Shown here: piece by piece, positions 1-10,382 of the stretch
Layout of the letters: each line of letters starts with the position of its first letter
Numbering within the stretch: the stretch's first letter is position 1
From: Nelumbo lutea
Taxonomy: Eukaryota; Streptophyta; Magnoliopsida; Proteales; Nelumbonaceae
DNA length: 64,000 nt
Direction: 5' to 3'
Assembly: GCA_022828595.1 (NCBI GenBank)
Contig: JAKGHH010000007.1
Span: 41,835,973-41,899,972 of the forward strand
Notes under the pieces: model-generated
Seen by the model: only the letters and a program-made list of their open reading frames with translations
Databases searched by the model: none
Told to the model about the DNA's origin: nothing
Made by a program: the position numbers and the translations under genes

Positions 1-1645
1 CCACTGAAGATGGTGCAGTGAAGGATGGAGCAGAATCAACAATGTTCTTCAAAAGAACTTGACCCTTCGCAAGAATCAACTAGACGGTTTGTGAGTACAG
101 CTCCAACCAATCTTTTCCCAAAAGATTGAGATCAAGATCAAATCTGGATTGCTCCCAAGAACTGGAGATCGAACCGAAGGAAAGGCAATGGCAGGAAGGT
201 GGCAGCAGGAGAGAATTCGCAGTATGCAGGAAATCTCTCAATCTCTCTTTCTTCAAAGAGAAGAATGCTGTTGATCATCTAAAAGGCTGCCGCTCCTTCC
301 CCTTTTATAATCTCAAAGGGATCAGCTCCTAATCGGATTAGGAGTTGCTAATCCAAATCATATTTGGGTTAGAAGTCCCTTAGTGATAAGGGATAATCCT
401 TATCTTATCTGCAGATCAGATCAGCTATTTCCTAATATAATTAGGAGGTTTCCAGATCTAAATCTCATTTAGATCTTGGACTCTCTGAGTGGATAGGGTC
501 TAAGCCCAATCCTTTCAGCTGACCCACTTCAGAATTCGCCCCCTTTAAATGACTGATCAAATCAGCCTAGTTCGAGATGGGCTTAAGGCCCATTTAAGGT
601 TCTGTACTCAAAAAGCCTTCCAAATTGCTGCCCAGTTGGGCTTCCTTGTATGGCGTGGGACCCAAGCATTGATCTACACATCAGCCACATGGGTTCAGCC
701 CAGCCTTTGTTACAAGGCCTGGCCGAACGCACTGCTGAAGACAGTGCACCCCCTGAAACCCATCAAATGGGCTCTATGGGCCCAACACTTACACTAAGTG
801 GTCCCTGGGCCAAGCCACCTTGTAACACACAGGGACTGTGGGTAGATGCAAGATTAGCCCATCAAGTATTATCCTCAATGGTCTTACGCTTAAGCTCTCA
901 GCTCATAATGATCATACACTGCCCGAAGGACCTCTCCCTCGGCTGCAAGGAACAGTGTTGCACTCTCTGCTTATATGGATCCCGGGAATTAAAACCTTTT
1001 GCAAACCTTTTAGAAACCATAATATATATACTTTTATATTTCATATAAAATATATTTTGCAAAAACAAATCTCAACAATTGAAATCGGCTGCCGGCAGTC
1101 TTGGTTTCCATCAGTGAGAACCAAATATACTTGGTTTCCATCAGTGAGAACCAAAACAAATCTCATATAAAATATACTTTGCATCCCCGATCATTACCTT
1201 TGTCCGACAAAGGGGCTGATCCTGTCACTATGATCACCCACTCAGATGAATTCTCAGACTGTCCGAACATACCCAGGTTCCAGGGCATATAACTTTCCTG
1301 TCTCCAAGGTCCAGGGCAATACTGGAAATCTGGTCCAGTTCAAAGATTCAATTAATCCTACATTGTATTGTGCCTAGGGTCTCACCCTGGCAGCTGAGAC
1401 AGGTCACCCAACCGACTTGGTGGCACCACAGTGTCAGCCTTGTCAGGATAGGTCTCCCCAGACCGACCCACTAGGCTGTGAACATTCTAAACTAACACGA
1501 AGTCTCATTAAGTGTCCATTTTAAGGGTATTACACAGAAACATACCAAGGGAACATGAATCAAATATGTACTTTTATTCATTTACAGTAAACTCATTAAG
1601 TACATCATCTTGATTGAAGCTAAGGGCATACAAAACTATCTAACA
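1..1645 (-). repeat. Copia copy 1, 3' LTR (subfamily A, cut by window edge)
   Basis: This is the downstream LTR of a minus-strand copia element. It ends at the family LTR terminus (TGTTAGATAG on the minus strand, 1636-1645) beside a purine-rich tract. Alignment by eye with the 5' LTR at 7318-9266 shows that about 254 bp lie left of the window. The copy has a deletion of about 115 bp near 1278 and an extra segment of about 70 bp at 1100-1175 relative to its partner, so the two LTRs have diverged by indels as well as substitutions. Open frames inside it on the plus strand are antisense to the element and are not treated as genes. Confidence 0.9.
302..309 (-). promoter_or_regulatory. TATA box of copia LTR A
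   Basis: The minus strand reads TATAAAAG inside the LTR. The same box at the same LTR position occurs in the other subfamily A LTRs (7883, 21063, 28652, 63081), as expected for the LTR promoter. Confidence 0.6.
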
Positions 1646-1660
1646 GCTCCCACTTGCACT
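1646..1660 (-). other. Polypurine tract, copia copy 1
   Basis: The minus strand reads a purine-rich stretch containing AAGTGGGAGC directly before the LTR start. This is the plus-strand priming site expected at the inner edge of a 3' LTR. Confidence 0.6.
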
Positions 1661-1708
1661 TAGGTCCAATCAGGTACTAGCCAGAATCCCATGCTTTCCA
1701 CGTGTTTC

Positions 1709-2288
1709 TCAAACACTTTTTGTTATAGTGGCTTCATCAATGAGTTTGCTACATTTTCCGTTGACGCTACATTCTGAATTAGGACATCCCTTTACCAACA
1801 ATCTCCCGCAGTACATGGTACTTCCTCTCGATGTGCTTCGACTTCGAGTGGGATCGTGGCTCCTTAGCCTGAACAATAGCTCCATTGTTGTCACACAACA
1901 ATGGGATGAGTGATGTGCAGGATGGAACAACTCCCAACTCATGAACGAACTTCTTCATCCACATGGCTTCTTTGGCAGCCTCACTTGCGGCAATGTATTT
2001 GGCTTCGGTTGTGGAATCTGTCGTGGACCCCTGTTTGCTGCTTTTCCAGCAAACAGCACACGATCCTATCGTGAAAACATATCCAGATGTAGAATTTCTA
2101 TCATCTGGGTCTGACTGGAAATCGGCATCTATAAACCCCTGGATCTGTAGTGAGCTACCGTCGAACATCAGACAAAACTCTTTTGTCCTTCGAAGGTACT
2201 TAAGTATGTTTTTCACAGTAGTCCAATTCTCCTGCCCTGGGTTGGCCTGAAATCTGCTTACTACATTCACTGCCTAAGCAATGACAGG
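1709..2288 (-). pseudogene. Copia copy 1 RNase H region, frameshifted
   Basis: This is the C-terminal part of the copia polyprotein, which degrades the RNA strand during reverse transcription. The 163-residue open frame from 2270 to 1779 carries recognisable blocks: VVSRFQANPG, the acidic DADF block, STSGYVF, CWKSSKQGSTTDST with EAKYIAASEA, and LLCDNNGAI near the end. After KHIERKYHVLREIVGKG the frame breaks. The last 70 or so residues continue in another frame (1942-1709), with ENVA and LTKPL-like wording altered. A stop also separates it from the RT at about 2280. It lies directly upstream of the polypurine tract and LTR, as in other copia elements. Non-functional. Confidence 0.85.
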
Positions 2289-3214
2289 ATGAGTGCACAG
2301 CATGACATACATGATGCTCCCTACGGAAGAGGCATAGGGAACATCTTTCATGCCATCAATCTCCTCAGATTCTTGGGAGACATCTTCTTGGAGAGAGTGA
2401 CTCCATGCCTGAAAGGAACATTTCCTTTCTTGGAGCTTTCCATGCTGTATCTTTTGACTATTTTGTCAATGTAAGCAAATTGGGATAATCCTATTATCCG
2501 CTTCGATCTATCTCTATAGAGCCGAAGACCTAGTATATAGGAGGCTTCTCCAAGATCTTTCATGGAGAATTGCTGTGAAAGCCATAATTTCACCGTAGTT
2601 AACATTCCTACATCATTTCCAATGAGTAGAACATCATCTACATATAGAATCAAGAAGGTAACCTTATCTCCACTGTACTTCCTGTAGACACAGGGTTCAT
2701 CCGGATTCTGCTCGAAGTCAAACGATTTGACAGCAGAGTCAAAATGGATGTTCCAACTTCTAGAAGCTTGCTTAAGTCCATAAATGGATCTATTAAGTTT
2801 ACATACCATGTTTTCCTGACCTGCAGCAATGAAGCCTTGCGGCTGTTGCATATAGATATCTTCAGTAAGATCTCCATTCAGGAATGCAGTTTTGACATCC
2901 ATCTGCCAAATTTCATAATCATGGTGTGCTGCTACAACTAGCAGGATCCTAATGGATTTAGGCATGGCCACAGGCGAAAAGGTTTCTTCATAATCGATGC
3001 CCTCTTTCTGAGTGTACCATTTCGCCACTAGACGAGCTTTAAAGGTCTCAACCCTACCATCGGGGCCCTTCTTACTCTTGTAAATCCATTTACAACCGAT
3101 TGCTTTTACTCCGGAGGGTAGATCTACTAGAGTCCAGACTCCATTGGTCTCCATTGAGTCCATCTCTGCTCTCATGGCCTCCACTCACTTCTGGGAATCT
3201 ATGTCCAACATAGC
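2289..3214 (-). pseudogene. Copia copy 1 reverse transcriptase (longest intact RT in the window)
   Basis: This copia reverse transcriptase (RVT_2 type) copies element RNA into cDNA in virus-like particles. The open frame 3184-2348 (278 residues) opens with the WTLVDLPSG / GCKWIYKSKKG block. It then runs through [28 protein letters not shown] (first catalytic Asp), RSIYGLKQASRSW and LYVDDVLLIGND, which keeps the YVDD catalytic pair. A TGA at about 3187 replaces the Trp codon that other copies have in the preceding block, so the RT is cut from the rest of the polyprotein. The C-terminal end runs into frameshifted RNase H at about 2348. This is the best-preserved RT here, but it cannot act without the remainder. 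Confidence 0.88.
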
Positions 3215-4271
3215 TTATGCGTAAGTCACAAGATCCTCCTCACTAGTCAAGGTTTCCACCAGGTAAATATTCTGATCATAACTATAATGGATTGGTGGCC
3301 TGGATTCCCGAGTGGATCTTCTAGGTTGGTCACTACCTGGAACTTGTGGGACATCTCCCACTGCTCCTGAGCTCTCCTCATCAAGAACAACTTCTTGACG
3401 ATGGGTGTCCAGGATGTAATCGGTCTCCAAGAATTGTGCATTTCAATTGCAGAACACTTTCTGCTCACTTGGGTAAAAAAAAAGGTAACCTACAAAGCCT
3501 TTTGGGTAGCCTACAAATAGGCAACGACTGGTCTTGGATTCCAACTTGTCTGCAGTTGTTCTTTTAATGTGTGCTAGACAACCCCAAATCTTCAAGTGTC
3601 TAACACTTGGTTTCTTTCCAGTCCAAAGTTCATGTGGAGTATTCGAAAATGATTTGGTTGGAACCCGATTCAGCACGTAAATCGTAGTCTCTAATGCATA
3701 ACCCCAAAAAAGATGTGGGTAACTCAAAGTGTATGAGAAGCGTCCGGACCATATCAAATAAGATCCTATTCCTCCTCTCTGAAACACCGTTAGGTTGTGG
3801 TTTAGCAGGAGGAGCTAATTGTGATTTTATCTCATTGTCCCTTAAGTAGTCCCTGAATTCGTCAGAGAGATACTCGCCACCTCGATCTGATCGAAGGGCC
3901 TTAATTTCTCTCTGTAACTGTTTATCGACCTCTTATCTAAACTCTTTGAACTTTTCAAAGGATTCATATTTGTGTCTCATTAGGTACACGTAACCATATC
4001 GTGAGAAATCATCTATGAAGGTGATGAAATACACGTGTTGATTTCGTGTCCTAACACTCAGGGGACCACATACATCAGTATGTATTAGGTCAAGTGTGCC
4101 TGTACATCTTTCAGGCTTACTGTTAAATGGCCGTTTCGTCATCTTGCCTTGTAGGCAAGGCTCACAGGTGGGAAGATCTTCTACAGTTAGAAAATCCAAA
4201 GGACCATCCTTTACCAACCTTGTGATTCGGTCAACACTGATGTGGCCAAGTCGGTAATGCCACAGACACAT
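3215..4271 (-). pseudogene. Copia copy 1 integrase core and C-terminal region
   Basis: Integrase inserts cDNA into the genome. The frame 4271-3933 starts with CLWHYRLGHI, continues through CEPCLQGKM (zinc-binding half), LIHTDVCGPLS (first Asp of the DDE triad) and the FIDDFSRYGYVYL block. A stop then falls near 3930, where the other copies read EVEKQLGREIKALRSDRGGEY. The middle part (3790-3930), with the GNG..SERRN-like end of the core, is in other frames. The frame 3787-3443 gives [28 protein letters not shown] and FVGYPKG. The linker to RT (3430-3215) carries the acidic VLDEESSGAVGDVPQVPGS stretch. At least three breaks make this a pseudogene. Confidence 0.85.
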
Positions 4272-4939
4272 GGGATTAATTGTATCACGGGCTCTTTTCT
4301 TGGGGATTTCAGCGACGTAGTTTCGGTTATGTTAATTTCTTGAGAAGGATGTAGAACATAGAGACCGTTCTCCAGTTCCCCGTATGCGATGAATCTATTG
4401 TTTCTTTTAATAGTAATCGTATTACTAAAGAAGACAGAATAACCATCTGCACACAGTTTTGAGACAAAAATCAAAATTCTCCTTAAATTTTGTACATAAA
4501 GACAATCTTTTAGTACAATTATTCCTTCTCTAAAAAATAACTCCACGGTTCCTATGGCCACGGCTGCAACAGTTGCAGTAGTCCCCAAGTAGAGTGTGAC
4601 TTCTCCTTCACTCAGCCTTTTGCTTACTTTGAACCCCTGCAGTGAGTTACACGCATGAGTTGAAGCCCCGGAGTCAATACACCAGGACGCAGAAGCTACC
4701 AACAAATTGGTTTCTATAACACAAGTTTCGAAGTTACCTTTCTTGGATTCCAGGTAGGCAGGATAGTTTCTTTTCCAGTGCCCAGTCTTGTTGCAGAAGT
4801 GACAGGCATCGGATGCTTTGTCTTTCTTCAGCTTCTTAAGTTTGGAAGCCTTCTTTTGGGGCTTTCTCTTTACCTTCATTTTCTTGCTTGATTTACGAGT
4901 TTCAACAATCATGGCAATGTGTTCATCCTTTTTAATCAA
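4211..4939 (-). pseudogene. Copia copy 1 gag end, protease and GAG-pre-integrase frame
   Basis: The frame encodes 242 residues. A Lys-rich stretch is followed by the gag zinc knuckle, here CHFCNKTGHWKRNY: the last Cys of CX2CX4HX4C is Tyr, so zinc binding and RNA packaging would be damaged. Next is the aspartic protease site SWCIDSGAST, with the D-S-G triad of plant copia proteases intact. Further on are the GAG-pre-integrase blocks VLKDCLYVQNLRR and VSKLCADGYSV. It overlaps the start of the integrase frame in another frame, so a small frameshift separates them. Gag and pol are normally one polyprotein in this superfamily. Confidence 0.85.
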
Positions 4940-5526
4940 TTCTTCGGCCTTTGCAACATATTGCTGAGTTCCTGCTGGCTGACATTCATCTTGTTCATGT
5001 TGTTGTTCATGATGAATGGATTAAAGGATGGAGGCAGAGAGTTGAGAATAGCATCGACCTGTGTTACCAGATCCAGCCCGGATCGAAGAGCCTCCAGTTC
5101 CTTGATATAACCCATCATCCGGAGACAATCGTCGTGAACTTGTTGGCTTTTGGACATCTGCGCGGTCATGAACTTTTTCAAGACCTTCTGCTGAGTAGAA
5201 TGATTCTTCTCTTTGTACATTGTCTTGAGACTATCCAATACGTCATTGGCAAGTTCGATATGATCGAACAACCTCTAAATTGGATTGTCCCAAGAGACAA
5301 CGATATAGAAGCGGGCAAGGGAGTTTTTCTCCTCCCATTTTTGGTATTATCTTCTTTGGGCCTCAGAAGACCTATCTCCTGGATGATCCAGGGCAGGATT
5401 CTTGGCTACCTTATCCAACTTTTCAGAGGTCAAGACCAACATAAGGTTCTTGTACCAGTCGGCATAGTTTGGGCCCTTAAGCTTGTTGTCATCAAGAAGC
5501 TTTGCAAAAGATTCGTTTGCCATTTT
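4936..5526 (-). pseudogene. Copia copy 1 gag (UBN2-type), frameshifted
   Basis: This is the capsid-like gag protein of plant copia elements. The likely start is the ATG at 5523 (minus), giving MANESFAKLLDDNKLKGPNY, followed by DWYKNLMLVLTSEKLDKV. A stop near 5347 and a frame change interrupt it. The second half (5271-4936) has FDHIELANDVLDSLKTMY, QQKVLKKFMTAQMSKSQQVH and MNNNMNKMNVSQQELSNML, typical of the UBN2 gag domain. The start is preferred over the upstream in-frame ATG at 5541 because MANE.. begins the conserved part. The sequence TTTGCTCTTTTATCAG just before it looks like a splice acceptor. Confidence 0.82.
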
Positions 5527-7303
5527 CTGATAAAAGAGCAAACATCAGTCCACAACCTAATTTGATTCATGTTCATTTCATAGAAATGGCTGTTAATCTA
5601 CAATCCATTTCCATTTATTCATCTCTGAGATTTCCCTCTTTTCTCAGTGACGGAGACTACGGGTTGTCTCTGGAAATGTGGAAAATCACATAGGGTGCAT
5701 GGAGCCAACTGTTTCAGCTGCATAACCCCACCACCTTTCTGTGAAGGATCATCCACTCATCATATGAGTTTTCCCTTTGGCCTCTGTCAGACAAGGTTCA
5801 GAGTCGTTTTTAGGTAAACCTTTCTGTCCAGTGAGTGCTTACCCATCATATTCGTGAACGCCAAGGTACGGTGAGAGAGTTCCCATTTTCTGGTGAAGCC
5901 CTCCCACATCGGTCTATGACGCCCCTATCATCTTATGAAACACTTAGACAAGCCCAACAGCGAATCGATTGCCCATTTTCTGGTGCGTTTCCTCATTACT
6001 AAAGGACCCATCCTCATGCTAATGATGGAAGGCCTTTAGAGAGTTCATCATATGAATCTCCCTATCACTTGCACTCATATTAGCTGGAGGGAGCAAATAA
6101 TTACGCCCTAGTTTAATTTAGGTCAAACCAAAGTGGCTCCCACTGACTTTCATAAAGCCAGATTTTGGTGGGCCTGAATCGGCTAGGGTTCCGCACGAGA
6201 CCTCATGATGAGGTGTGGGGCCCACCACTGAGGGAGGTCATCCAATGACCAAAAGGGACACCATGGCAATGATGTGCATTCAGCCATGGTGTGCGAAAGA
6301 GCCACTGTCGATTGAGCATGGGCCCAAGTACTTATGGCCCATGTACGTAGCACATCACACATCCATACATCACATGCAAGGATAAATTGATCCAATCAAT
6401 TAATTATCTGTAAAGCCCATTTGAAGCCCATTTTAAAACCATAATATTAACCATTAATATCATCTAGGTATGTGGGCCGAACGGTTCAACCCATATAGCT
6501 TTAAGGGTTAGGTGGGCTTTTAGCAGTTTTAACTGTTTAAAACTGGGCCTTTACAGGTTGGGCCGAATTAACCATTTGATTAAATATCAATCCTTAGGCC
6601 CATTAGTGGGAAAATTAGGGCTGACTTTCAGCCTTGATTAAACCCTAGATTCGGTCCAAACAATTTGAACAAATCTTGGTTCGAATGGGTTTAGGGTTTG
6701 ATCTTTAATTAAATTTTTAATTCAAGAAAATAATCTGAAATTAAATAACTGATAAAAGAAAATCAAGAATCAGTTAAACAGGGCTATTCTCACAATTCAT
6801 CCTGCAAAACAGAGGTTAGATCAAAGATTGTAGTTTCACAAACTGCAAATCGCGGGTAACGAATCTCCCATCTACGAAAACTCCTCTGTGAAATCTCCCT
6901 TTCTGCGCCGCCATCTTCGATCCAAAAATAAAATAAATTGAAATCATATTTTTATTAATAATTACATCAGATCGAATGCCTATACATCGAGTCTAAAAAT
7001 AAAAAAAAAATTATTTACAGACCAAATGTAATAAATAAATCAAGAAACTGCAAATCTTGCAGTTCTCCCTGCGTAAACCAAGAATTCGATCTCCTCTTGT
7101 ACGAACAACCCATAAATCAAGAAAATCATAAACAACAATTCTAAATAATAATCAGATTTATATAAAATTAATTTTAGATTATTTGCTCATTAATTTTGGG
7201 AACAAATTTCCCAAAACCCATATCTGCGCAAATCGGGTAGAACGCCTTCTGCCCATTTGCGCAGGTTCATATCTGAAGCAAATTGGTTCAAGATTTGAAC
7301 CAT
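5527..7303 (-). other. Copia copy 1 long untranslated leader
   Basis: About 1.8 kb lies between the primer site and gag, with no supported protein. The same leader is present in copies 2, 3a, 3b and 4. It includes a conserved block around 5690-6140 and AT-rich stretches near 6940-7180. Its length is far above the few hundred bases usual for copia elements. It is bounded by a GTATAA donor-like site in the LTR and an acceptor-like site before gag. Confidence 0.75.
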
Positions 7304-7316
7304 GGCTCTGATACCA
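7304..7316 (-). other. Primer binding site, tRNA-Met type, copia copy 1
   Basis: The minus strand reads TGGTATCAGAGCC one base from the LTR end. It matches the 3' end of plant initiator tRNA-Met, the usual copia primer. Confidence 0.9.
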
Positions 7317-7437
7317 CTGAAGGGATGAGAGATCCATCATATGGACAATCAAATATTGCGGAATAAAGGGGTGACTTTCAAAATTTTTCCTCTCCCTTCA
7401 ACTGGGAATCACATTCCCTATTTAGAAAATCATATTT

Positions 7438-7812
7438 TCAAGGATCAATCTTGAACCATAAACTGAACCAGATCTGAACCAAAAGGAGTGGGAGAGGATT
7501 ATACCTGATACGGAGAAATACTATCTCCCAATGGAGGTGTTCACGCCCAAGGAAGGATCCAAAATCTGCTCCCACTGAAGATGGCGCAGTGAAGGATGGA
7601 GCAGAATCAACAATGTTCTTCAAAAGAACTTGATACTTCGCAAGAATCAACTGGACGGCTTGTGAGTACAGCTCCAACCAATCTTTTCCCAAAAGATTGA
7701 GATCAAGATCAAATCTTGATTGCTCCCAAGAACTGGAGATCGATCTGAAAGAATGGCAATGGCAGGAAGGTGGCGGCAGGAGAGAATTCGCAGTATGCAG
7801 GAAATCTCTCAA
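7438..7812 (-). CDS. Open frame inside copia LTR, downstream of TATA (unknown)
   Basis: A 124-residue frame on the element's sense strand begins with MRDFLHTANSLLPPPSC and includes SVGADFGSFLGREHLHWEIV. It starts about 75 bp after the LTR TATA box, so it would be near the 5' end of the element RNA and upstream of the primer site. The same frame is open in copy 4 (21132-21545) and in the LTR at 28680-29075. A related frame is open in subfamily B LTRs (AFFGREHQLWEILLLRIRY). No known family was recognised. It may be a by-product of conserved LTR sequence rather than a protein gene. Confidence 0.3.
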   Translation of the reverse strand: MRDFLHTANSLLPPPSCHCHSFRSISSSWEQSRFDLDLNLLGKDWLELYSQAVQLILAKYQVLLKNIVDSAPSFTAPSSVGADFGSFLGREHLHWEIVFLRIRYNPLPLLLVQIWFSLWFKIDP

Positions 7813-7882
7813 TCTCTCTTTCTTAAAGAGAAGAATGCTGTTGATGTTATTGTGTTTTTTTTCAAGGCTGCCGCCCCTTCCC

Positions 7883-7890
7883 CTTTTATA
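7883..7890 (-). promoter_or_regulatory. TATA box of copia copy 1 5' LTR
   Basis: The minus strand reads TATAAAAG, followed by a G-rich stretch. The LTR open frame begins about 70-75 bp downstream. This would be the promoter of copy 1. Confidence 0.6.
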
Positions 7891-9266
7891 ATCTCAAAGG
7901 GATCAGCTCCTAATCAGATTAGGAGTTGCTAATCCAAATCATATTTGGGTTAGAAGTCCCTTAGTGATAAGGGATAATCCTTATCTTATCTGCAGATCAG
8001 ATCAGCTATCTCCTAATATAATTAGGAGGTTTCCAGATCTAAATCTCATTTAGATCTTGGACTCTCTGAGTGGATAGGGTCTAAGCTCAATCCTTTTAGC
8101 TGACCCACTTCAGAATTCGCCCCCTTTAAATGACTGATCAAATCAGCCCAGTTCGAGATGGGCTTAAGGCCCATTTAAGGTTATCTACTCAAAAAGCCTT
8201 CCAAACTGCTGCCCAGTTGGGCTTCCTTGTATGGCGTGGGACCCAAGCATTGATCTACACATCAGCCACATGGGTTCAGCCCAGCCTTTGTTACAAGGCC
8301 TGGCCGAATGCAACTGCTGAAGACAGTGTACCCCCTGAAACCCATCAAATGGGCTCTATGGGCCCAACACTTACACTAAGTGGTCCCTGGGCCAAGCCAC
8401 CTTGTAACACCCAGGGACTGTGGGCAGATGCAAGATTAGCCCATCAGGTGTTTATCCTCAATGGTCTTACACTTAACCAGCCCATAATGATCATACACTG
8501 TCCGACAAGAAAGGACCTCTCCCTCGGCTACAAGGAACAGTGTTGCACTCTCTGCTTATATGGATCCCGGGAATTAAAACCTTCTTGCAAACATTTTAGA
8601 AACCATAATATATATACTTTTATATCTCATATAAAATATATTTTGCAAAAACAAATCTCAACGATTGAAATCGGCTGCCAACAGTCTTGGTTTCCATCAG
8701 TGAGAGTGCATCCCCGATCATTACCTTTGTCCGACAAAGGGGCTGATCCTGTCACTATGATCACCCACTCAGATGAATTCTCAGACTGTCCCAACATACC
8801 CAGGTTTTGACCCCCGCTAAGGATCTCACTGATTGGTACATCAAAGACAGCCCAATCTGACACCTAGTGCAGTATCATAATCGAGTCTAGGGGTCGGGTG
8901 TAACTTTCCAGTTTTGCCCATCAATCTCCAAGGTCCAGGGCAATACTGGAAATCTGGTCCAGTTCAAAGATTCAATTAATCCTACACTGTATGTGCCTAG
9001 GGTCTCACCCTGGCAGCTGAGATAGGCCACCCCAACCGTCTTGGTGGCACCACAGTGTCAGCCTTGTCAGGATAGGTCTCCCAGACCGACCCACTGGCTG
9101 TGAACATTCTAAACTAACACCAGTCTCATTAAGTGTCCAGTTTAAGGGTATTACATAGAAACATACCAAGGGAGCATGAATCAAATATGCACTATTGATC
9201 ATTTACAGTAAACTCATAAAGTACATCATCTTGATTGAAGCTAAGGGCATCCAAAACTGTCTAACA

Positions 9267-9593
9267 GTAGATCCATTTGCAACCAATTGCTTTTACCCCG
9301 GAGGGCGGATCTACTAGAGTCCAGACTCCATTGGTCTCCATTGAGTCCATCTCAGCTCTAATGGCCTCCACCCACTTCTGGAATCCATGTCTAACATAGC
9401 TTCCGCGTAAAATCAGGAGATCCTCTTCACTAGTCAAGGCTTCCACCAGGTAACTATCCTGGTCATAACCATATCGGGCTGTGTCTGGATACCCGGGTGG
9501 ACCTTCTAGGTTGGTCATTACCTGGAACTTGTGGGACATCTCCCACTGCTCCTGAGCTCTCCTCATCAAGAACTATTTCCTGACGATGGGTGT
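9267..9593 (-). pseudogene. Copia copy 2, start of RT and integrase-RT linker
   Basis: The frame 9569-9261 reads MRRAQEQWEMSHKF, EALTSEEDL and then [25 protein letters not shown], the entry block of copia reverse transcriptase. It stops dead at 9266/9267 where the LTR of copy 1 begins. The rest of this RT is therefore displaced by the inserted copy 1 and lies outside the window. Confidence 0.8.
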
Positions 9594-10382
9594 CTAGATG
9601 TATTCGGATTCTAAGAATTGGGCGTTTCGACTGTAGAACACTTTCTGCTCACTTGGGTCATAGAATAGATAACCCACCGAATCCTTTGGGTAGCCTATAA
9701 ACAGGCAACGACTGGTTTTAGATTCAACTTGTCCTGCACTTGTTCTTTTAACGTGTGCAGGACAACCCCAAATCTTCAAGTGTCTTACACTTGGCTTCCT
9801 TCCGGTCCAAAGTTCATATGGAGTTTTCGGAACTGATTTGGTTGGAACCCGATTCAGCACGTAGATAGCAGTCTCTAATGCGTATCCGCAAAAGGATTTG
9901 GGTAATGCTGAGCGTACGAGAAGTGACCAGACCATGTCCAACAAGGTCCTATTCCTCCTCTCTAAAACACGATTGAATTGAGGTGTAGCAGGAGGAGCTA
10001 ATTGTCACACAATCCCATTGTCCTTTAAGTAGTCCCTGAATTTCATCAGAGAGATACTCGCCACCTCGATCTAATCGAAGCGCCTTAATTTCTCTCCCTA
10101 ACTGTTTCTCGACTTCCTGTCTGAACTCTTTGAACTTTTCAAAGGATTCAGACTTATGTCTCATTAGGTACACGTAACCATATCGTGAAAAATCATCTGT
10201 AAAGTGATGAAATACACGTGTTTATTCCGTGTCCTAACACTCAGGGGACCACATACATCAGTATGTATTAGGTCAAGTGTGCCTTCAGATCTTTCAGGCT
10301 TACCGTCAAATGGCCGCTTAGACATCTTACCTTGAAGGCAAGGTTCACATGTGGGAAGATTTTCTATGGTTAGAAAATCCAA
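9594..10382 (-). pseudogene. Copia copy 2 integrase, several frames
   Basis: Frames 10382-10164, 10173-9949 and 9944-9594 together cover the integrase. The first has CEPCLQGKM and LIHTDVCGPLS. The second has YLMRHKSESFEKFKEFRQEVEKQLGREIKALRLDRGGEY, where the other copies read RSDRGGEY. The third has [33 protein letters not shown] and FIGYPKDS. At least two single-base frameshifts separate them, so it is non-functional. Confidence 0.82.

Larger units (their letters stand above)
7318..9266 (-). repeat. Copia copy 1, complete 5' LTR (subfamily A, 1949 bp)
   Basis: Both LTR termini are visible: TGAAGGGATG at 7318 next to the primer site, and CTGTCTAACA ending at 9266. Sequence to the right begins at once inside the reverse transcriptase of another minus-strand copy (copy 2). 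An intact LTR end beside unrelated internal sequence is what nested insertion produces. The matching left side of copy 2 and the second target copy would lie left of the window. Confidence 0.9.

Noticed and set aside
126..332. Plus-strand frame beginning MRSRSNLDCSQELEIE, seen again at 7697 and on the minus strand at 21247 and 28834
   Set aside because: It is antisense to the LTR frame in every copy and varies at the end; conserved LTR DNA explains it.
8130..8810. 226-residue frame MTDQISPVRDGLKAHLRL
   Set aside because: Antisense to the copy 1 LTR and broken into short pieces in the other LTR copies, so long only by chance.
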